From Desulfobacteraceae bacterium (GTDB taxonomy: Bacteria; Desulfobacterota; Desulfobacteria; Desulfobacterales; Desulfosarcinaceae): a DNA stretch of 64,000 bases. Both the position numbers and the translations under genes were made by a program. Location: the NCBI GenBank assembly GCA_013003715.1, contig JABDIN010000108.1:124001-188000 (forward strand). The letters are read 5' to 3'. The notes beneath the pieces are model-generated. The model was not told the origin of the DNA and made no database searches. It saw nothing but the letters and a program-made list of their open reading frames with translations. Of this stretch, positions 1 to 8,557 are shown in pieces. Every line of letters starts with the position of its first letter. The stretch's first letter is position 1.

Positions 1-1
1 C

Positions 2-1357
2 ATCCCGGTGCTGACCCGGCGGCAGGAGGAAAACCGGCTGAAGACCCGTCTATCCCAGGAATACAATTTGCCGCACCAGCAGGCGCTTCTCATCGAACAG
101 GAAGTCCTTAAACCATTTGCCGACGTCGCACAGATCAAATTGGACACCACCCGGATGAGTCCTATTCTCGCCCGGCGGACCGTGAACCTTCTGTTGAGCC
201 TTCAGATCCCCTTTGAAACCAACAGCTATGAAAAACTGGTGGACCACGTGGTCTCTGACTTCTATCATTTCTTCGAGGGCACACCCATCGTCCGGGAAAT
301 GTTGTCCCAGCAGCAGGCCGCCAGGCAATTCAACAATGACCGCGACACCTACCCTTCACTGTTCGATGAAAAGGTTGTGGAGCAGTCCAACCACCGGGTA
401 TTTCTGGTGGGGGAGGGTTCTTCACTGATTGCCCTGAACAGCGCGGCCTGGTTGCTGCACAAGGGGTACGGACAACTCATCTGTTTTTATCGTATCCCGG
501 CAGCCGATCTGAGATTTACCACCATTGAAAATGCCATGGTGATCGTCTGTTCCAATTCCGGGGATACGGCGGAAATCAAACAGAATATCGACGAGGGTGT
601 TCTGGACAGGGCTGCCCTGGTGGCCGGCATCACCAACCATGAGAAATCCGCCTTGGGCAGGTATTGTTCGGCAAAGGGCGTACTCTTGCCGTTGAATGTG
701 CCGGAAGAAGCGTCCATTGCCTCAACCGTCGGTTTTTTCAAGTCCTTGCTCACCGCCGCGGCGGTACTGGCCACTGTCGGTGACATGCTCACCGGCATGA
801 CCGTTTATCAGTGTGTGTTCGATGACGTCAGCCGTCTGCCGTCCCAGTTAAAGGATCTGTTCGCCCAGCAACGCATGAATTCCATGGCGGCGGCGGCAAA
901 AGAACTGCACCGCGGTCTGGTGAAAACCAACCATGGTTACCTTACGGCGGCCGGATTTTTTTCGGATTGCCTGCTGGCGGAAGCGTCCCTGAAGGCGAAA
1001 GAACTGGCGCGGATTCACCTGGAACCCATATTTCACTCCTTGTTCCACGGCCCCCTGAACCCGGATGTCAGCACGGCTTTGTACCTGCAGGACCCGCTGG
1101 TCAGCAGAAACGCCATGGTAAAACATGTGGAAAAACTGCGGCTCTATATTCCCCATGTGGTTACGCTGGGGGCGCATGACCTGGGCGTTCCCAATATTCC
1201 CCTGGCCGCCGGTAACCCCGTTAACAGCCTTCTCCTGGCCCTGGTGAGCCTGCAGCTGGTCTTTTTGCTGGTGGGGATCGAGCGCGGATACAGCCTCGAT
1301 GAGATTCAATTTCCCATCCGGTTGAGCAAGGTGGTGGTGGAAAGCCCGCTGGGTTGA
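2..1357 (+). CDS. SIS-domain sugar isomerase/deaminase (GlmS isomerase-like), 5' partial
   Basis: The protein resembles the isomerase half of GlmS and AgaS/NagB-II-type enzymes, which interconvert or deaminate hexosamine phosphates in the cytoplasm. Two SIS domains are visible. The first carries a GEGSS turn near residue 135 and CSNSGDTAE near 180. The second carries AEASLKAKELARIHLEP followed by SLFHGPL, matching the GALKLKE...KHGPL region of GlmS. No N-terminal glutaminase domain is present, so it should not use glutamine. About 100 residues precede the first SIS domain; a degenerate ATP-cone-like fold is possible but weak. The reading frame is open to the window edge. A GTG at 8 could serve as a start, but the gene more likely begins upstream. 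It leads an amino-sugar operon with a ROK kinase, a deacetylase and an ABC importer. The exact reaction is inferred. Confidence 0.8.
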   Translation: MPVLTRRQEENRLKTRLSQEYNLPHQQALLIEQEVLKPFADVAQIKLDTTRMSPILARRTVNLLLSLQIPFETNSYEKLVDHVVSDFYHFFEGTPIVREMLSQQQAARQFNNDRDTYPSLFDEKVVEQSNHRVFLVGEGSSLIALNSAAWLLHKGYGQLICFYRIPAADLRFTTIENAMVIVCSNSGDTAEIKQNIDEGVLDRAALVAGITNHEKSALGRYCSAKGVLLPLNVPEEASIASTVGFFKSLLTAAAVLATVGDMLTGMTVYQCVFDDVSRLPSQLKDLFAQQRMNSMAAAAKELHRGLVKTNHGYLTAAGFFSDCLLAEASLKAKELARIHLEPIFHSLFHGPLNPDVSTALYLQDPLVSRNAMVKHVEKLRLYIPHVVTLGAHDLGVPNIPLAAGNPVNSLLLALVSLQLVFLLVGIERGYSLDEIQFPIRLSKVVVESPLG

Positions 1358-1423
1358 GAAGAACTGTTCGTAACGCTTGATACTCAAGCACTTAGAAAAA
1401 AAACCAACTACTTAGGATAACGC

Positions 1424-2836
1424 ATGATAACAAAATTGTTTTTTTTAGATCCCCCCAGGCATGTGCCGCCGCTGGATCCGGAATTCCGGCCGGCGGCTTC
1501 CGCCAACCGGAAATTTGCCGTGGAAGTAGCGCGGTCCGGTGGCGGAGAACCCTTGATTTTCGGTCTGGAGCGCAGGGACGGCTCGCTTTCTCAATTTGAA
1601 ACGCGGGTATTGCCGGATTCGCATCCCCATAGAGCCGCGAATTTGTTTTATGCCGAACGCCTGCTCAAATTTCTCCTGTGGCAGCGCGGCGCGTGGAAGG
1701 TATACGTGGGCGGCCCCACGTCGGTGGGGGAGCATATTCAAAGAGAGTACAGTCCCGACGGTTCCCGGGCGTTCGACTATCATTTTATGGGTGAAACGGT
1801 CTATGAAACACCTTTTATCGTGGTGTGCTGCAGTCCGGAAGCGGTACCGCCGGAAAAGCCCTTTGAGAAACCATTGGGCCGTCATCTGAACGGCTGCCGT
1901 ATCGGTTTCGACCTGGGGGCGTCGGATCTTAAGGTCTCCGCTGTGGTGAACGGCGAGGCAATATTCAGCACGGAGATAGAATGGTCGCCCAAAACACAGA
2001 CTGACCCGGCCTATCACATGGAAAAAGTGACAGCGGCGTTGAAACTGGCCGCCTCCAAAATGCCGCGGGTCGATGCTGTGGGCGGCAGTTCCGCGGGTGT
2101 TTACGTGAATAACCGCCCCATGGTGGCGTCGTTGTTCCGCGGCATTCCAAAAGATCAATTTGATAAAGTCCACTCGATGTTCATACGGATTCGGGATGAT
2201 CTCGGTGTTCCCCTGGAGGTGGTCAATGACGGCGAAGTGACGGCCCTTGCGGGTTCCATGGCACTGGAAGACAACGGCGTATTGGGCATCGCCCTCGGAT
2301 CCAGTGAGGCCGCCGGGTATGTGAACCTCAATGGCAATATTACCGACGGATTGAACGAGCTGGCTTTTGCACCGGTGGATTACAGCCCGCATGCGCCGGT
2401 GGATGAATGGTCCGGAGATCGCGGATGCGGCGCACTCTACTTTTCCCAGCAATGCGTTTTTCGTTTGGCGCCGATGGCGGGGATCGACATTCCCGAAGGC
2501 ATTTCCGATGCCCAAAAACTGGCACATGTTCAGGCGTACCTGGAAAAAGGGCATGCCGGCGCCGATAAGATCTGGCAGTCCATGGCCTTCTACATGGGCT
2601 ATACCATCGCCCATTATGCGGACTTCTACGATTTCAGGCATGTATTGATCCTGGGAAGATGCACTTCCGGCAAGGGCGGAGATATGATCATTAACGGCGC
2701 CCGCCGGGTTCTCGAGGCTGAATTTCCCGAGATCTTCTCATGCATCAACATGCAGTTGCCGGATGAAAAGATCCGCCGGGTCGGGCAGTCCATCGCCGCC
2801 GCCAGCCTGCCGAAACTGAACGCGAAGGCTGTATAA
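1424..2836 (+). CDS. ROK-type sugar kinase with long N-terminal extension
   Basis: This is probably an ATP-dependent sugar kinase phosphorylating the imported sugar in the cytoplasm. The ROK/hexokinase phosphate-1 loop IGFDLGASDLKVSAV lies near residues 160-175. The catalytic segment VVNDGEVTALAG follows near 265-277, and IALGSSEAAGYV is the phosphate-2 region. At 470 residues it is much longer than a usual ROK kinase (about 300). The first 155 residues have no recognisable motif and the extension is specific to this subgroup. The ROK zinc motif CxCGxxGC is not evident, so it may be a divergent branch. The start ATG follows an AGGATAAC ribosome-binding sequence. It sits 66 bp after the SIS gene and 34 bp before the deacetylase, consistent with one transcript. 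The substrate cannot be read from the sequence. Confidence 0.75.
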   Translation: MITKLFFLDPPRHVPPLDPEFRPAASANRKFAVEVARSGGGEPLIFGLERRDGSLSQFETRVLPDSHPHRAANLFYAERLLKFLLWQRGAWKVYVGGPTSVGEHIQREYSPDGSRAFDYHFMGETVYETPFIVVCCSPEAVPPEKPFEKPLGRHLNGCRIGFDLGASDLKVSAVVNGEAIFSTEIEWSPKTQTDPAYHMEKVTAALKLAASKMPRVDAVGGSSAGVYVNNRPMVASLFRGIPKDQFDKVHSMFIRIRDDLGVPLEVVNDGEVTALAGSMALEDNGVLGIALGSSEAAGYVNLNGNITDGLNELAFAPVDYSPHAPVDEWSGDRGCGALYFSQQCVFRLAPMAGIDIPEGISDAQKLAHVQAYLEKGHAGADKIWQSMAFYMGYTIAHYADFYDFRHVLILGRCTSGKGGDMIINGARRVLEAEFPEIFSCINMQLPDEKIRRVGQSIAAASLPKLNAKAV

Positions 2837-2870
2837 CCCATCAACAAGACCAGGCGCACATGAGGTATAA

Positions 2871-3719
2871 ATGAAGTTCAAAAATCCACTGGCATGCATA
2901 CTGGAACCGGACGACAGGTCCGTCGACACCACCGTGCCCAAGACGACACATCTGGCGGTGGGCGCCCATCCGGACGACCTTGAAATCATGGCGATCGAAG
3001 GCATTCTCACTTGTTTTCAGTCCGCATCGAAACATTTCAGCGGTGTCATCGTCACCGACGGCGGCGGATCGGCACGGGCCGGCACATATGCGTCGTATAC
3101 CGATGAGCAAATGAAAACCGTCCGGAAAACAGAGCAGGCCAAAGCGGCCGCCATCGGTGAATACAACGCCCAGATCATGCTCAATTATACCAGCATCGAG
3201 GTGAAAACACCGGACAAAACGGACTGTACGACGGACCTGCAAACAATTCTGGCGGCGACCGCCCCGGAAGTGGTGTATACCCATAACCTGGCGGACAAGC
3301 ACGACACCCATATCGCCGTCGCCATGCGGATGCTGTCGGCCATCCGGGATCTGCCGGAGAGCCTGCAGCCGAAAAAACTCTATGGCTGTGAGATCTGGAG
3401 GGATCTGGATTGGATGCCGGATACGGAGAAGATTGTGTTCAACACCTCGTCACGGCAGAATCTCCAGTCCGCCCTGGTGGGTGTTTTCGATTCCCAGATC
3501 AGCGGCGGCAAGCGATACGATCTGGCCACCATGGGGCGGAGATCCGCCAATGCCACCTATTTTGAATCCCACGACACGGACGACAATACCGGTCAAGCCT
3601 ATGCCATGGACCTGACCCCGCTGATCAGGGACACGCAGGTGGACCCGATGGCGTATGTGTCCGGGATGATCGACCGGTTTAAAAAGGAGGTGGAAGAGAA
3701 AATCCGCAAATACCTGTAG
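2871..3719 (+). CDS. PIG-L/LmbE family N-acetyl-sugar deacetylase
   Basis: This is a zinc-dependent deacetylase of the PIG-L/LmbE family, which removes acetyl groups from GlcNAc-type sugars or conjugates. The metal-binding, catalytic motif AHPDDLE is at about residues 31-37, after the typical buried strand THLAVG. The third ligand region is HNLADKHDTHIAV at about residue 140, containing the DxH/HxxA pattern. The length of 282 fits the family. No signal peptide is seen, so it is cytoplasmic. Its position between a SIS isomerase/deaminase, a ROK kinase and a sugar importer suggests that the imported substrate is N-acetylated and is deacetylated before isomerisation. A role in thiol-conjugate (bacillithiol or mycothiol-like) metabolism is a known alternative for the family, but the neighbours argue against it here. 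Confidence 0.85.
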   Translation: MKFKNPLACILEPDDRSVDTTVPKTTHLAVGAHPDDLEIMAIEGILTCFQSASKHFSGVIVTDGGGSARAGTYASYTDEQMKTVRKTEQAKAAAIGEYNAQIMLNYTSIEVKTPDKTDCTTDLQTILAATAPEVVYTHNLADKHDTHIAVAMRMLSAIRDLPESLQPKKLYGCEIWRDLDWMPDTEKIVFNTSSRQNLQSALVGVFDSQISGGKRYDLATMGRRSANATYFESHDTDDNTGQAYAMDLTPLIRDTQVDPMAYVSGMIDRFKKEVEEKIRKYL

Positions 3720-3794
3720 TGTATCACACCCGATGCCTGAGAAGCTCGGGTACCAGCCCTGCAATTTACCCCAAATACATCAAGGAGGAGAGAG

Positions 3795-5072
3795 ATGAGT
3801 AAACGACTAACCCTGGCGGCAAGCGTTTTCAGCCTTTGCGCACTGATGGTCTTGGCGGCGGGACCTGTATCGGTATCGGCTAAAACCGTCACCCTGACCC
3901 TGGGATCATGGCGGGTGGATGATGTGGATCAGGTCAACCGCATCATTGCCGCCTTCAATGCCAAACATCCGGACATCCGGATCAAATTCCAACCCACGAA
4001 TCCACCGGAATACAATGCGACCCTCCGAACTCAGCTGGAAGGCGGCACGGCGCCGGATCTGTTTTATCTGCGGTCTTTTGCCACATCACGGCAGCTCTAC
4101 GAAGAAAAATTCCTGGAACCGCTGGGGGATCTGCCGGGATTGAAGGAGAACTTCACGGCGGCCACCATTTCCCCGTGGGCCACCGAAGACGGGCTGGCGT
4201 ACGGCGTACCCATGATGGCCGTTTCCCACGGCATCTATTACAATACGGATATTTTCAACAAACTGAAATTGAACATTCCGGACACCTGGGAACAATTGAT
4301 GGATGCGGCCAAAGCCGTCAAAAAAGCAGGTATCGTGCCTTTTGCCAATGCTTCCGGGGATGAATGGACCATCGCGGAAATCGTTTTCATGAACCTGGCG
4401 CCCAATTTCATCGGCGGCCGGGAAGGCCGTCTGGCCTACCTGTCCGGCGATCGTTGTTTCAATGACACGCATGTGGTGAATGCATTTCAGGCGGTGGGCG
4501 ATCTTAGTCCGTATCTGCCCAAGGGGCAGGAAGCGTTGTCCTACTACGACAGTCAGCAGATGTTCCTCATGGGCGAGGCCGCCATGTGGATGGGCGGTTC
4601 ATGGGACATCTCGTTTTTTGAGACCGAAAAAGCGGATTTCAACTGGAGCGTCTTTGCCATGCCGGCACCGGCGGGTCAACCCGAACATGTCACCTTTCAT
4701 ATGGATGCGGGCATGGGATTGAATGCAGCGTCCACGCATAAAAAAGAAGCCAGAATATTTCTGGAATGGATGACCACAAATGAGTTCGCCAGATTACTTG
4801 GAAACGAACTGCCCGGTTTTTTCCCGGTGTGTAAAGCACCGCCGGAATTGTCCAATGACCATGCCAACACCTTTCTCTCCTTGAATAAAGGAAGGGGATT
4901 GGATGTCCGGTGGGCATGGCCCAAATTACTGGACGGTAAGCCGGACGGGTACAGCCTCATGCAAAACGGCGCCATCGGCGTTCTGAACGGCAAGCTGACC
5001 CCGAAACAGGCAGCGGATGCACTCCAGGAAGGGCTCGCCCAATGGCTGAAAACGGGAAAACCCTGTAAGTAG
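3795..5072 (+). CDS. ABC transporter sugar-binding protein (CUT1 family)
   Basis: This is a periplasmic solute-binding protein of the extracellular family 1 type, delivering a sugar to the permeases encoded next. Residues 1-29 form a signal peptide with basic MSKR, a hydrophobic core and a cut after SVSA. The mature part starts with the typical VTLTLGSWRVDD strand and has a GGTAPDLFYLRS segment, followed by MWMGGSWDIS in the second lobe and a C-terminal DALQEGLAQWLK helix. The length of 425 is standard. A strong AAGGAGGAGAG ribosome-binding site precedes the ATG. It is the first transporter gene, as usual in CUT1 operons. The ligand is inferred to be an amino sugar or N-acetylated glycoside because a deacetylase and a GlmS-like isomerase lie upstream. 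Confidence 0.9.
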   Translation: MSKRLTLAASVFSLCALMVLAAGPVSVSAKTVTLTLGSWRVDDVDQVNRIIAAFNAKHPDIRIKFQPTNPPEYNATLRTQLEGGTAPDLFYLRSFATSRQLYEEKFLEPLGDLPGLKENFTAATISPWATEDGLAYGVPMMAVSHGIYYNTDIFNKLKLNIPDTWEQLMDAAKAVKKAGIVPFANASGDEWTIAEIVFMNLAPNFIGGREGRLAYLSGDRCFNDTHVVNAFQAVGDLSPYLPKGQEALSYYDSQQMFLMGEAAMWMGGSWDISFFETEKADFNWSVFAMPAPAGQPEHVTFHMDAGMGLNAASTHKKEARIFLEWMTTNEFARLLGNELPGFFPVCKAPPELSNDHANTFLSLNKGRGLDVRWAWPKLLDGKPDGYSLMQNGAIGVLNGKLTPKQAADALQEGLAQWLKTGKPCK

Positions 5073-5177
5073 CCATCGACCGGTGTACTCACCCGAATCC
5101 TTTCCCATACGGACCACCGGGATTCGGGTCGTACAAATTCAGGCGCATTGCAGTGAGCATAAACAGAGGACCAGCAT

Positions 5178-6137
5178 TTGAGCCATTCTGCCGCACCACA
5201 TCATAAAACTTCGGGCCTGGGCAGCGAGGCTGCCCGGCGCCTGCGGGTGTGGGTATTGTTTCTCATCCCGGCACTGTTGATATATGCCGTTTTCATGGCT
5301 TTTCCCCTGTTCAATTCCATGCGGCTGAGCTTTTACACCGGACAGGGCCTGACACCGGATCATTTCGTCGGGTTAGAGAACTACCGGGAATTGTTCACCA
5401 ACCCGATCTGGCGGGACCCGTTCACCAATGCATTCAAGAACACCTGTATCTTCCATTTGATTCACATGGCCGTACAAAACACCCTGGGATTGCTGTTCGC
5501 CACCTTGCTGGCCACGCCGTTCCGGGGCAGAAATATCTACCGAACCATCATTTTCACCCCGGCCACTCTGTCGGTGCTGGTCACCGGTTTTTTATGGACC
5601 CTGATTCTCAATCCCCGCTGGGGCATGTTGAACCAGATGCTGGAAGCAGTGGGTCTGGGTGCATGGGCCAAACCCTGGCTGGGCGATCCGGACCTGGCGC
5701 TGATCGTTATTGCACTGGTTTCCTCCTGGCAATGGGTGGGGCTTCCCACCATGATGTTCCTGGCCGGGCTGATGACCATCCCCGATGAACTGATCGAAGC
5801 CGCACGGGTTGACGGTGCATCCGCCTGGCGGATTTTCTGGCAAATCAAGCTCCCCTTACTCAAGCCGGTTATCGGCATTGTGTGGATATTGACGTTTGTG
5901 GGAAATTTCAATGCCTTTGACGTGGTATTCGCCATGGCCGGCACGCGCGGGGAACCGGGATATGCCGCCGACCTGCTGGCGACCTTTTTTTACCGTACCG
6001 CCATTGCGGGCGAACACCCCGTGGCCCGCCCGGATATGGGTATCGGTGCGGCCGTGGCCACCTGCACCTTTCTGACACTTTTGGCCGGTGTATCCGTATG
6101 GTTGATCCTATCGCGACGCCGGAATGGACAGACCTAA
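5178..6137 (+). CDS. ABC sugar transporter permease, MalF/UgpA type
   Basis: This is an inner-membrane permease of a CUT1 importer. The N-terminus is hydrophilic, then a first membrane helix (VWVLFLIPALLIYAVFMAFPL) begins near residue 25; six helices are expected. The EAA loop that contacts the ATPase is plain: EAARVDGASAWRIFWQIKLP near residue 210. The start is a TTG with GAGGA seven bases upstream, and no better ATG lies before the first helix. It pairs with the next permease to form the channel. The coding end overlaps one possible start of the next gene, showing tight coupling. Confidence 0.9.
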   Translation: MSHSAAPHHKTSGLGSEAARRLRVWVLFLIPALLIYAVFMAFPLFNSMRLSFYTGQGLTPDHFVGLENYRELFTNPIWRDPFTNAFKNTCIFHLIHMAVQNTLGLLFATLLATPFRGRNIYRTIIFTPATLSVLVTGFLWTLILNPRWGMLNQMLEAVGLGAWAKPWLGDPDLALIVIALVSSWQWVGLPTMMFLAGLMTIPDELIEAARVDGASAWRIFWQIKLPLLKPVIGIVWILTFVGNFNAFDVVFAMAGTRGEPGYAADLLATFFYRTAIAGEHPVARPDMGIGAAVATCTFLTLLAGVSVWLILSRRRNGQT

Positions 6138-6139
6138 AT

Positions 6140-6982
6140 ATGGGGTTGAAAAAACATAACGGGAAACGGCCATCCGTTCTGGCCATCCATCTGATCCTGA
6201 TCTCCTGGTCCCTGGTGGTGCTGTTTCCCCTGTGGACCATGCTGGTCAATTCCATAAAACCCAAACGGGAAATATTTCGTCATCCCTTCGGCATACCCGA
6301 TGAAATCACCTTCGAAGGCTACCGGCATGCATGGACCGGGGCGAATTTTGATATCTATTTCCGGAACAGCATCTTTGTAACGGTGGTTTCCCTGTTGTTG
6401 ATTCTGGTGTTGGGATCATTGGCGGCATATGCCATGGCCAACTGGCGGTCCCGGACCTCGAACCTGGTATACCTGTTTTTCATTGCCGGTCTCATGGTGC
6501 CCATACGCCTGGGAACCATCAACATCTTCCAGATGATCATCGCCATGGGGCTTGCGGGTTCGATTTTCAGCCTTATTCCCATTTACGTGGCCATGGGATT
6601 GCCCATTGCCACCTTTGTGCTCACCACCTTTATCCGCGAACTGCCCCATGAAATTTTCGACGCGGCACGGGTGGACGGCGCGTCGGAATGGCGGATTTAC
6701 TGGACCATCATCCTCCCCCTGGTTCGCCCGGCCCTGGCCACGGTGGCCATTTTCGACCTGATTCCCATCTGGAATGATATCTGGTTTCCCCTGATCTTCA
6801 ACCTGGCCGACAACCACCGGACGGTGGCCATCGGCGTATCATTGCTGTTCGGCCAGTATCAGACCAATTGGACAAGGGTTCTCAGTGCCTTGTCCCTGTC
6901 CGCTGTGCCGATCCTGATTCTTTACCTGCTCATGTCCAAACAATTCATCAAGGGCCTCACAGCCGGTGCGGTGAAAGGATAA
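6140..6982 (+). CDS. ABC sugar transporter permease, MalG/UgpE type
   Basis: This is the second inner-membrane permease of the importer. Its EAA loop reads DAARVDGASEWRIYWTIILP, and the C-terminus SKQFIKGLTAGAVKG is the family signature. I chose the ATG at 6140, two bases after the preceding stop codon. An in-frame ATG at 6098 would add 14 residues and overlap the upstream gene by 40 bases. The first membrane helix starts about 15 residues after the chosen start, as in MalG homologues. It is followed 43 bp later by the ATPase gene. Confidence 0.88.
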   Translation: MGLKKHNGKRPSVLAIHLILISWSLVVLFPLWTMLVNSIKPKREIFRHPFGIPDEITFEGYRHAWTGANFDIYFRNSIFVTVVSLLLILVLGSLAAYAMANWRSRTSNLVYLFFIAGLMVPIRLGTINIFQMIIAMGLAGSIFSLIPIYVAMGLPIATFVLTTFIRELPHEIFDAARVDGASEWRIYWTIILPLVRPALATVAIFDLIPIWNDIWFPLIFNLADNHRTVAIGVSLLFGQYQTNWTRVLSALSLSAVPILILYLLMSKQFIKGLTAGAVKG

Positions 6983-7025
6983 CCTGGATGCAAAACCGTC
7001 GGGGACAATAAAAAAGGAACAATCC

Positions 7026-8135
7026 ATGGCAGAAGTGGTATTGAAAAATGTGTGTAAACGGTTCGGCGATGTCGTTGCCGTCGATGATGTCAATCTGACC
7101 ATCGCCGACAGGGAATTCGTGGTCATCGTCGGCCCGTCCGGATGCGGAAAAACCACCATCCTGAGAATGGTGGCCGGCCTCGAGGAGATCACCGGGGGCG
7201 AAATACGAATCGGAGACCGGATGGTGAATGACCTTGCCCCCAAAGACCGGAATATTGCCATGGTGTTTCAGAGTTATGCCCTTTACCCCCACATGAATGT
7301 GTTCAACAACATCGCCTATGGCCTGAAAATGAGGAAAATCCCCAAACCGGAACGGGAGAGCCTCATTTCAAAGGCAGCGACAATTCTGAACATTGAAAAC
7401 CTGATGCATCGCAAACCCGGCCAGTTGTCCGGAGGGCAGCGGCAGCGGGTGGCCCTGGGCCGGGCGATCGTCCGGGATCCGGACGTATTTTTATTTGACG
7501 AGCCCTTGAGCAACCTGGATGCCAAACTCCGTCTACAGACCCGGACGGAATTGAAAAAACTTCACGAACGGCTTCAGGCCACGGCCATCTATGTCACCCA
7601 TGATCAGGTGGAAGCCATGACCATGGGAAACCGGATCGTGGTGGTGAACAAAGGCGCCATCCAGCAGGTGGGATCGCCGCTGACCGTTTATCGCCACCCG
7701 GCCAACCAATTCGTCGCCGGATTTATCGGCAGTCCGGCCATGAATTTTATCCCCTGCCGTCTGCGGCGTAAAATGGATGCCACGGTTCTGGATAACGGCG
7801 ATTTCAGCATCCCGCTGGCACCTGCCCTGGGCAAACGCCTGCAAGCGACCGGTGAAAACGAGTTCATATTCGGGATCCGCCCCGAAGATATCATGGAAAA
7901 TAACCATAATACACAATTGCCGGTCGATTATCCGTCGTTTAAAGCCGGGGTACACGTCATCGAACCGCTGGGAAAGGAAATATCCATTGATATCAATACC
8001 GGCGAGCATACCATGACGGCACTGGTCAGCTCCGATTCAAAACTGCGGCTGAACGACACCATCGAGATGGTGTTGAACATGGATAAGAGCCGCATATTTC
8101 GAACCACCACCGGAGAAACCATCGGTCCGGACTGA
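7026..8135 (+). CDS. ABC transporter ATP-binding protein (MsmK/UgpC/MalK type)
   Basis: This is the cytoplasmic ATPase powering the sugar importer. Walker A GPSGCGKT is at residues 36-43, the Q-loop [10 protein letters not shown] at 81-90, the signature LSGGQ at 134-138 and Walker B VFLFDEP at 154-160, followed by the D-loop SNLDAKLR and the switch histidine in [13 protein letters not shown]. From about residue 235 a C-terminal MalK-type regulatory region with TOBE/OB-like strands follows, containing FGIRPEDI. The length of 369 is standard for the family, whose members sometimes serve several importers. It is the last gene of the operon; the following 420 bp are non-coding. Confidence 0.92.
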   Translation: MAEVVLKNVCKRFGDVVAVDDVNLTIADREFVVIVGPSGCGKTTILRMVAGLEEITGGEIRIGDRMVNDLAPKDRNIAMVFQSYALYPHMNVFNNIAYGLKMRKIPKPERESLISKAATILNIENLMHRKPGQLSGGQRQRVALGRAIVRDPDVFLFDEPLSNLDAKLRLQTRTELKKLHERLQATAIYVTHDQVEAMTMGNRIVVVNKGAIQQVGSPLTVYRHPANQFVAGFIGSPAMNFIPCRLRRKMDATVLDNGDFSIPLAPALGKRLQATGENEFIFGIRPEDIMENNHNTQLPVDYPSFKAGVHVIEPLGKEISIDINTGEHTMTALVSSDSKLRLNDTIEMVLNMDKSRIFRTTTGETIGPD

Positions 8136-8300
8136 ACAACATCACACCCCTTGTCACTGCATCCATCCCCTCTCACTCCGGTGCACTTCGCTGGCCCCAC
8201 CAGGGGTCCTTATTCATCCCCCCTATCCGTTTCGGGTGGCCGGTACGCCGGCTGGTCTGAAACCGGATCGAAGTGCGTCTCTCAGTCCGCAATCCCGAAC

Positions 8301-8342
8301 ATGTTCTTTTTTCCGAATACCGGTATTCGGAAAAAAGAACAT
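8301..8342. repeat. 42-bp perfect palindrome
   Basis: Two 21-base arms are exact reverse complements with no spacer. The left arm runs ATGTTC, a T-run, CCGAATACC; the right arm is its mirror. As RNA it would fold into a long hairpin closed by an ACCGGU loop, with A/U tracts inside the stem instead of a terminal U-run. It may end transcription of the ABC operon in either direction, or act as a symmetrical protein-binding or cruciform site. Confidence 0.9.
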
Positions 8343-8436
8343 ACGCGGATTCAAACAATGCCGTCCTTCCGGCCAAACCGGCTGGCCACTTAGTTAACCA
8401 TTAGATTTTATTACTTTAATATCTGAACCCACACTA

Positions 8437-8452
8437 TGGCACATCAATTGCT
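8437..8452 (+). promoter_or_regulatory. Sigma-54 (RpoN) promoter for the lipoprotein gene
   Basis: TGGCAC, five bases, then TTGCT: the -24 GG and -12 GC doublets are at exact spacing and match the consensus TGGCACG-N4-TTGCW at all positions but one. It lies about 105 bp before the ATG at 8558, leaving room for a leader. Activator binding sites upstream were not identified. Confidence 0.7.
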
Positions 8453-8557
8453 CTAAGCCCTGTGTAGAAAAGAGCTCCCGGCAGCGGGGGGAAACGGGAA
8501 CCGGCTACTCAGTCCGGTGCATCAACAGCAACATCTTAAAAAATTCAGGGGGAAAGC

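Larger units (their letters stand above)
8136..8557 (+). other. Non-coding gap with a long palindrome and a sigma-54 promoter
   Basis: No convincing gene was found in these 422 bases. The gap holds a 42-bp perfect palindrome at 8301-8342 and a sigma-54-type promoter at 8437-8452 (both listed separately). A short open frame at 8151-8393 runs through the palindrome and has no ribosome-binding site or protein-like composition. Confidence 0.6.

Noticed and set aside
8151-8393. Open frame of 80 codons through the 42-bp palindrome
   Set aside because: It is interrupted in meaning by the palindrome, has a proline/arginine-rich random composition and no ribosome-binding site.
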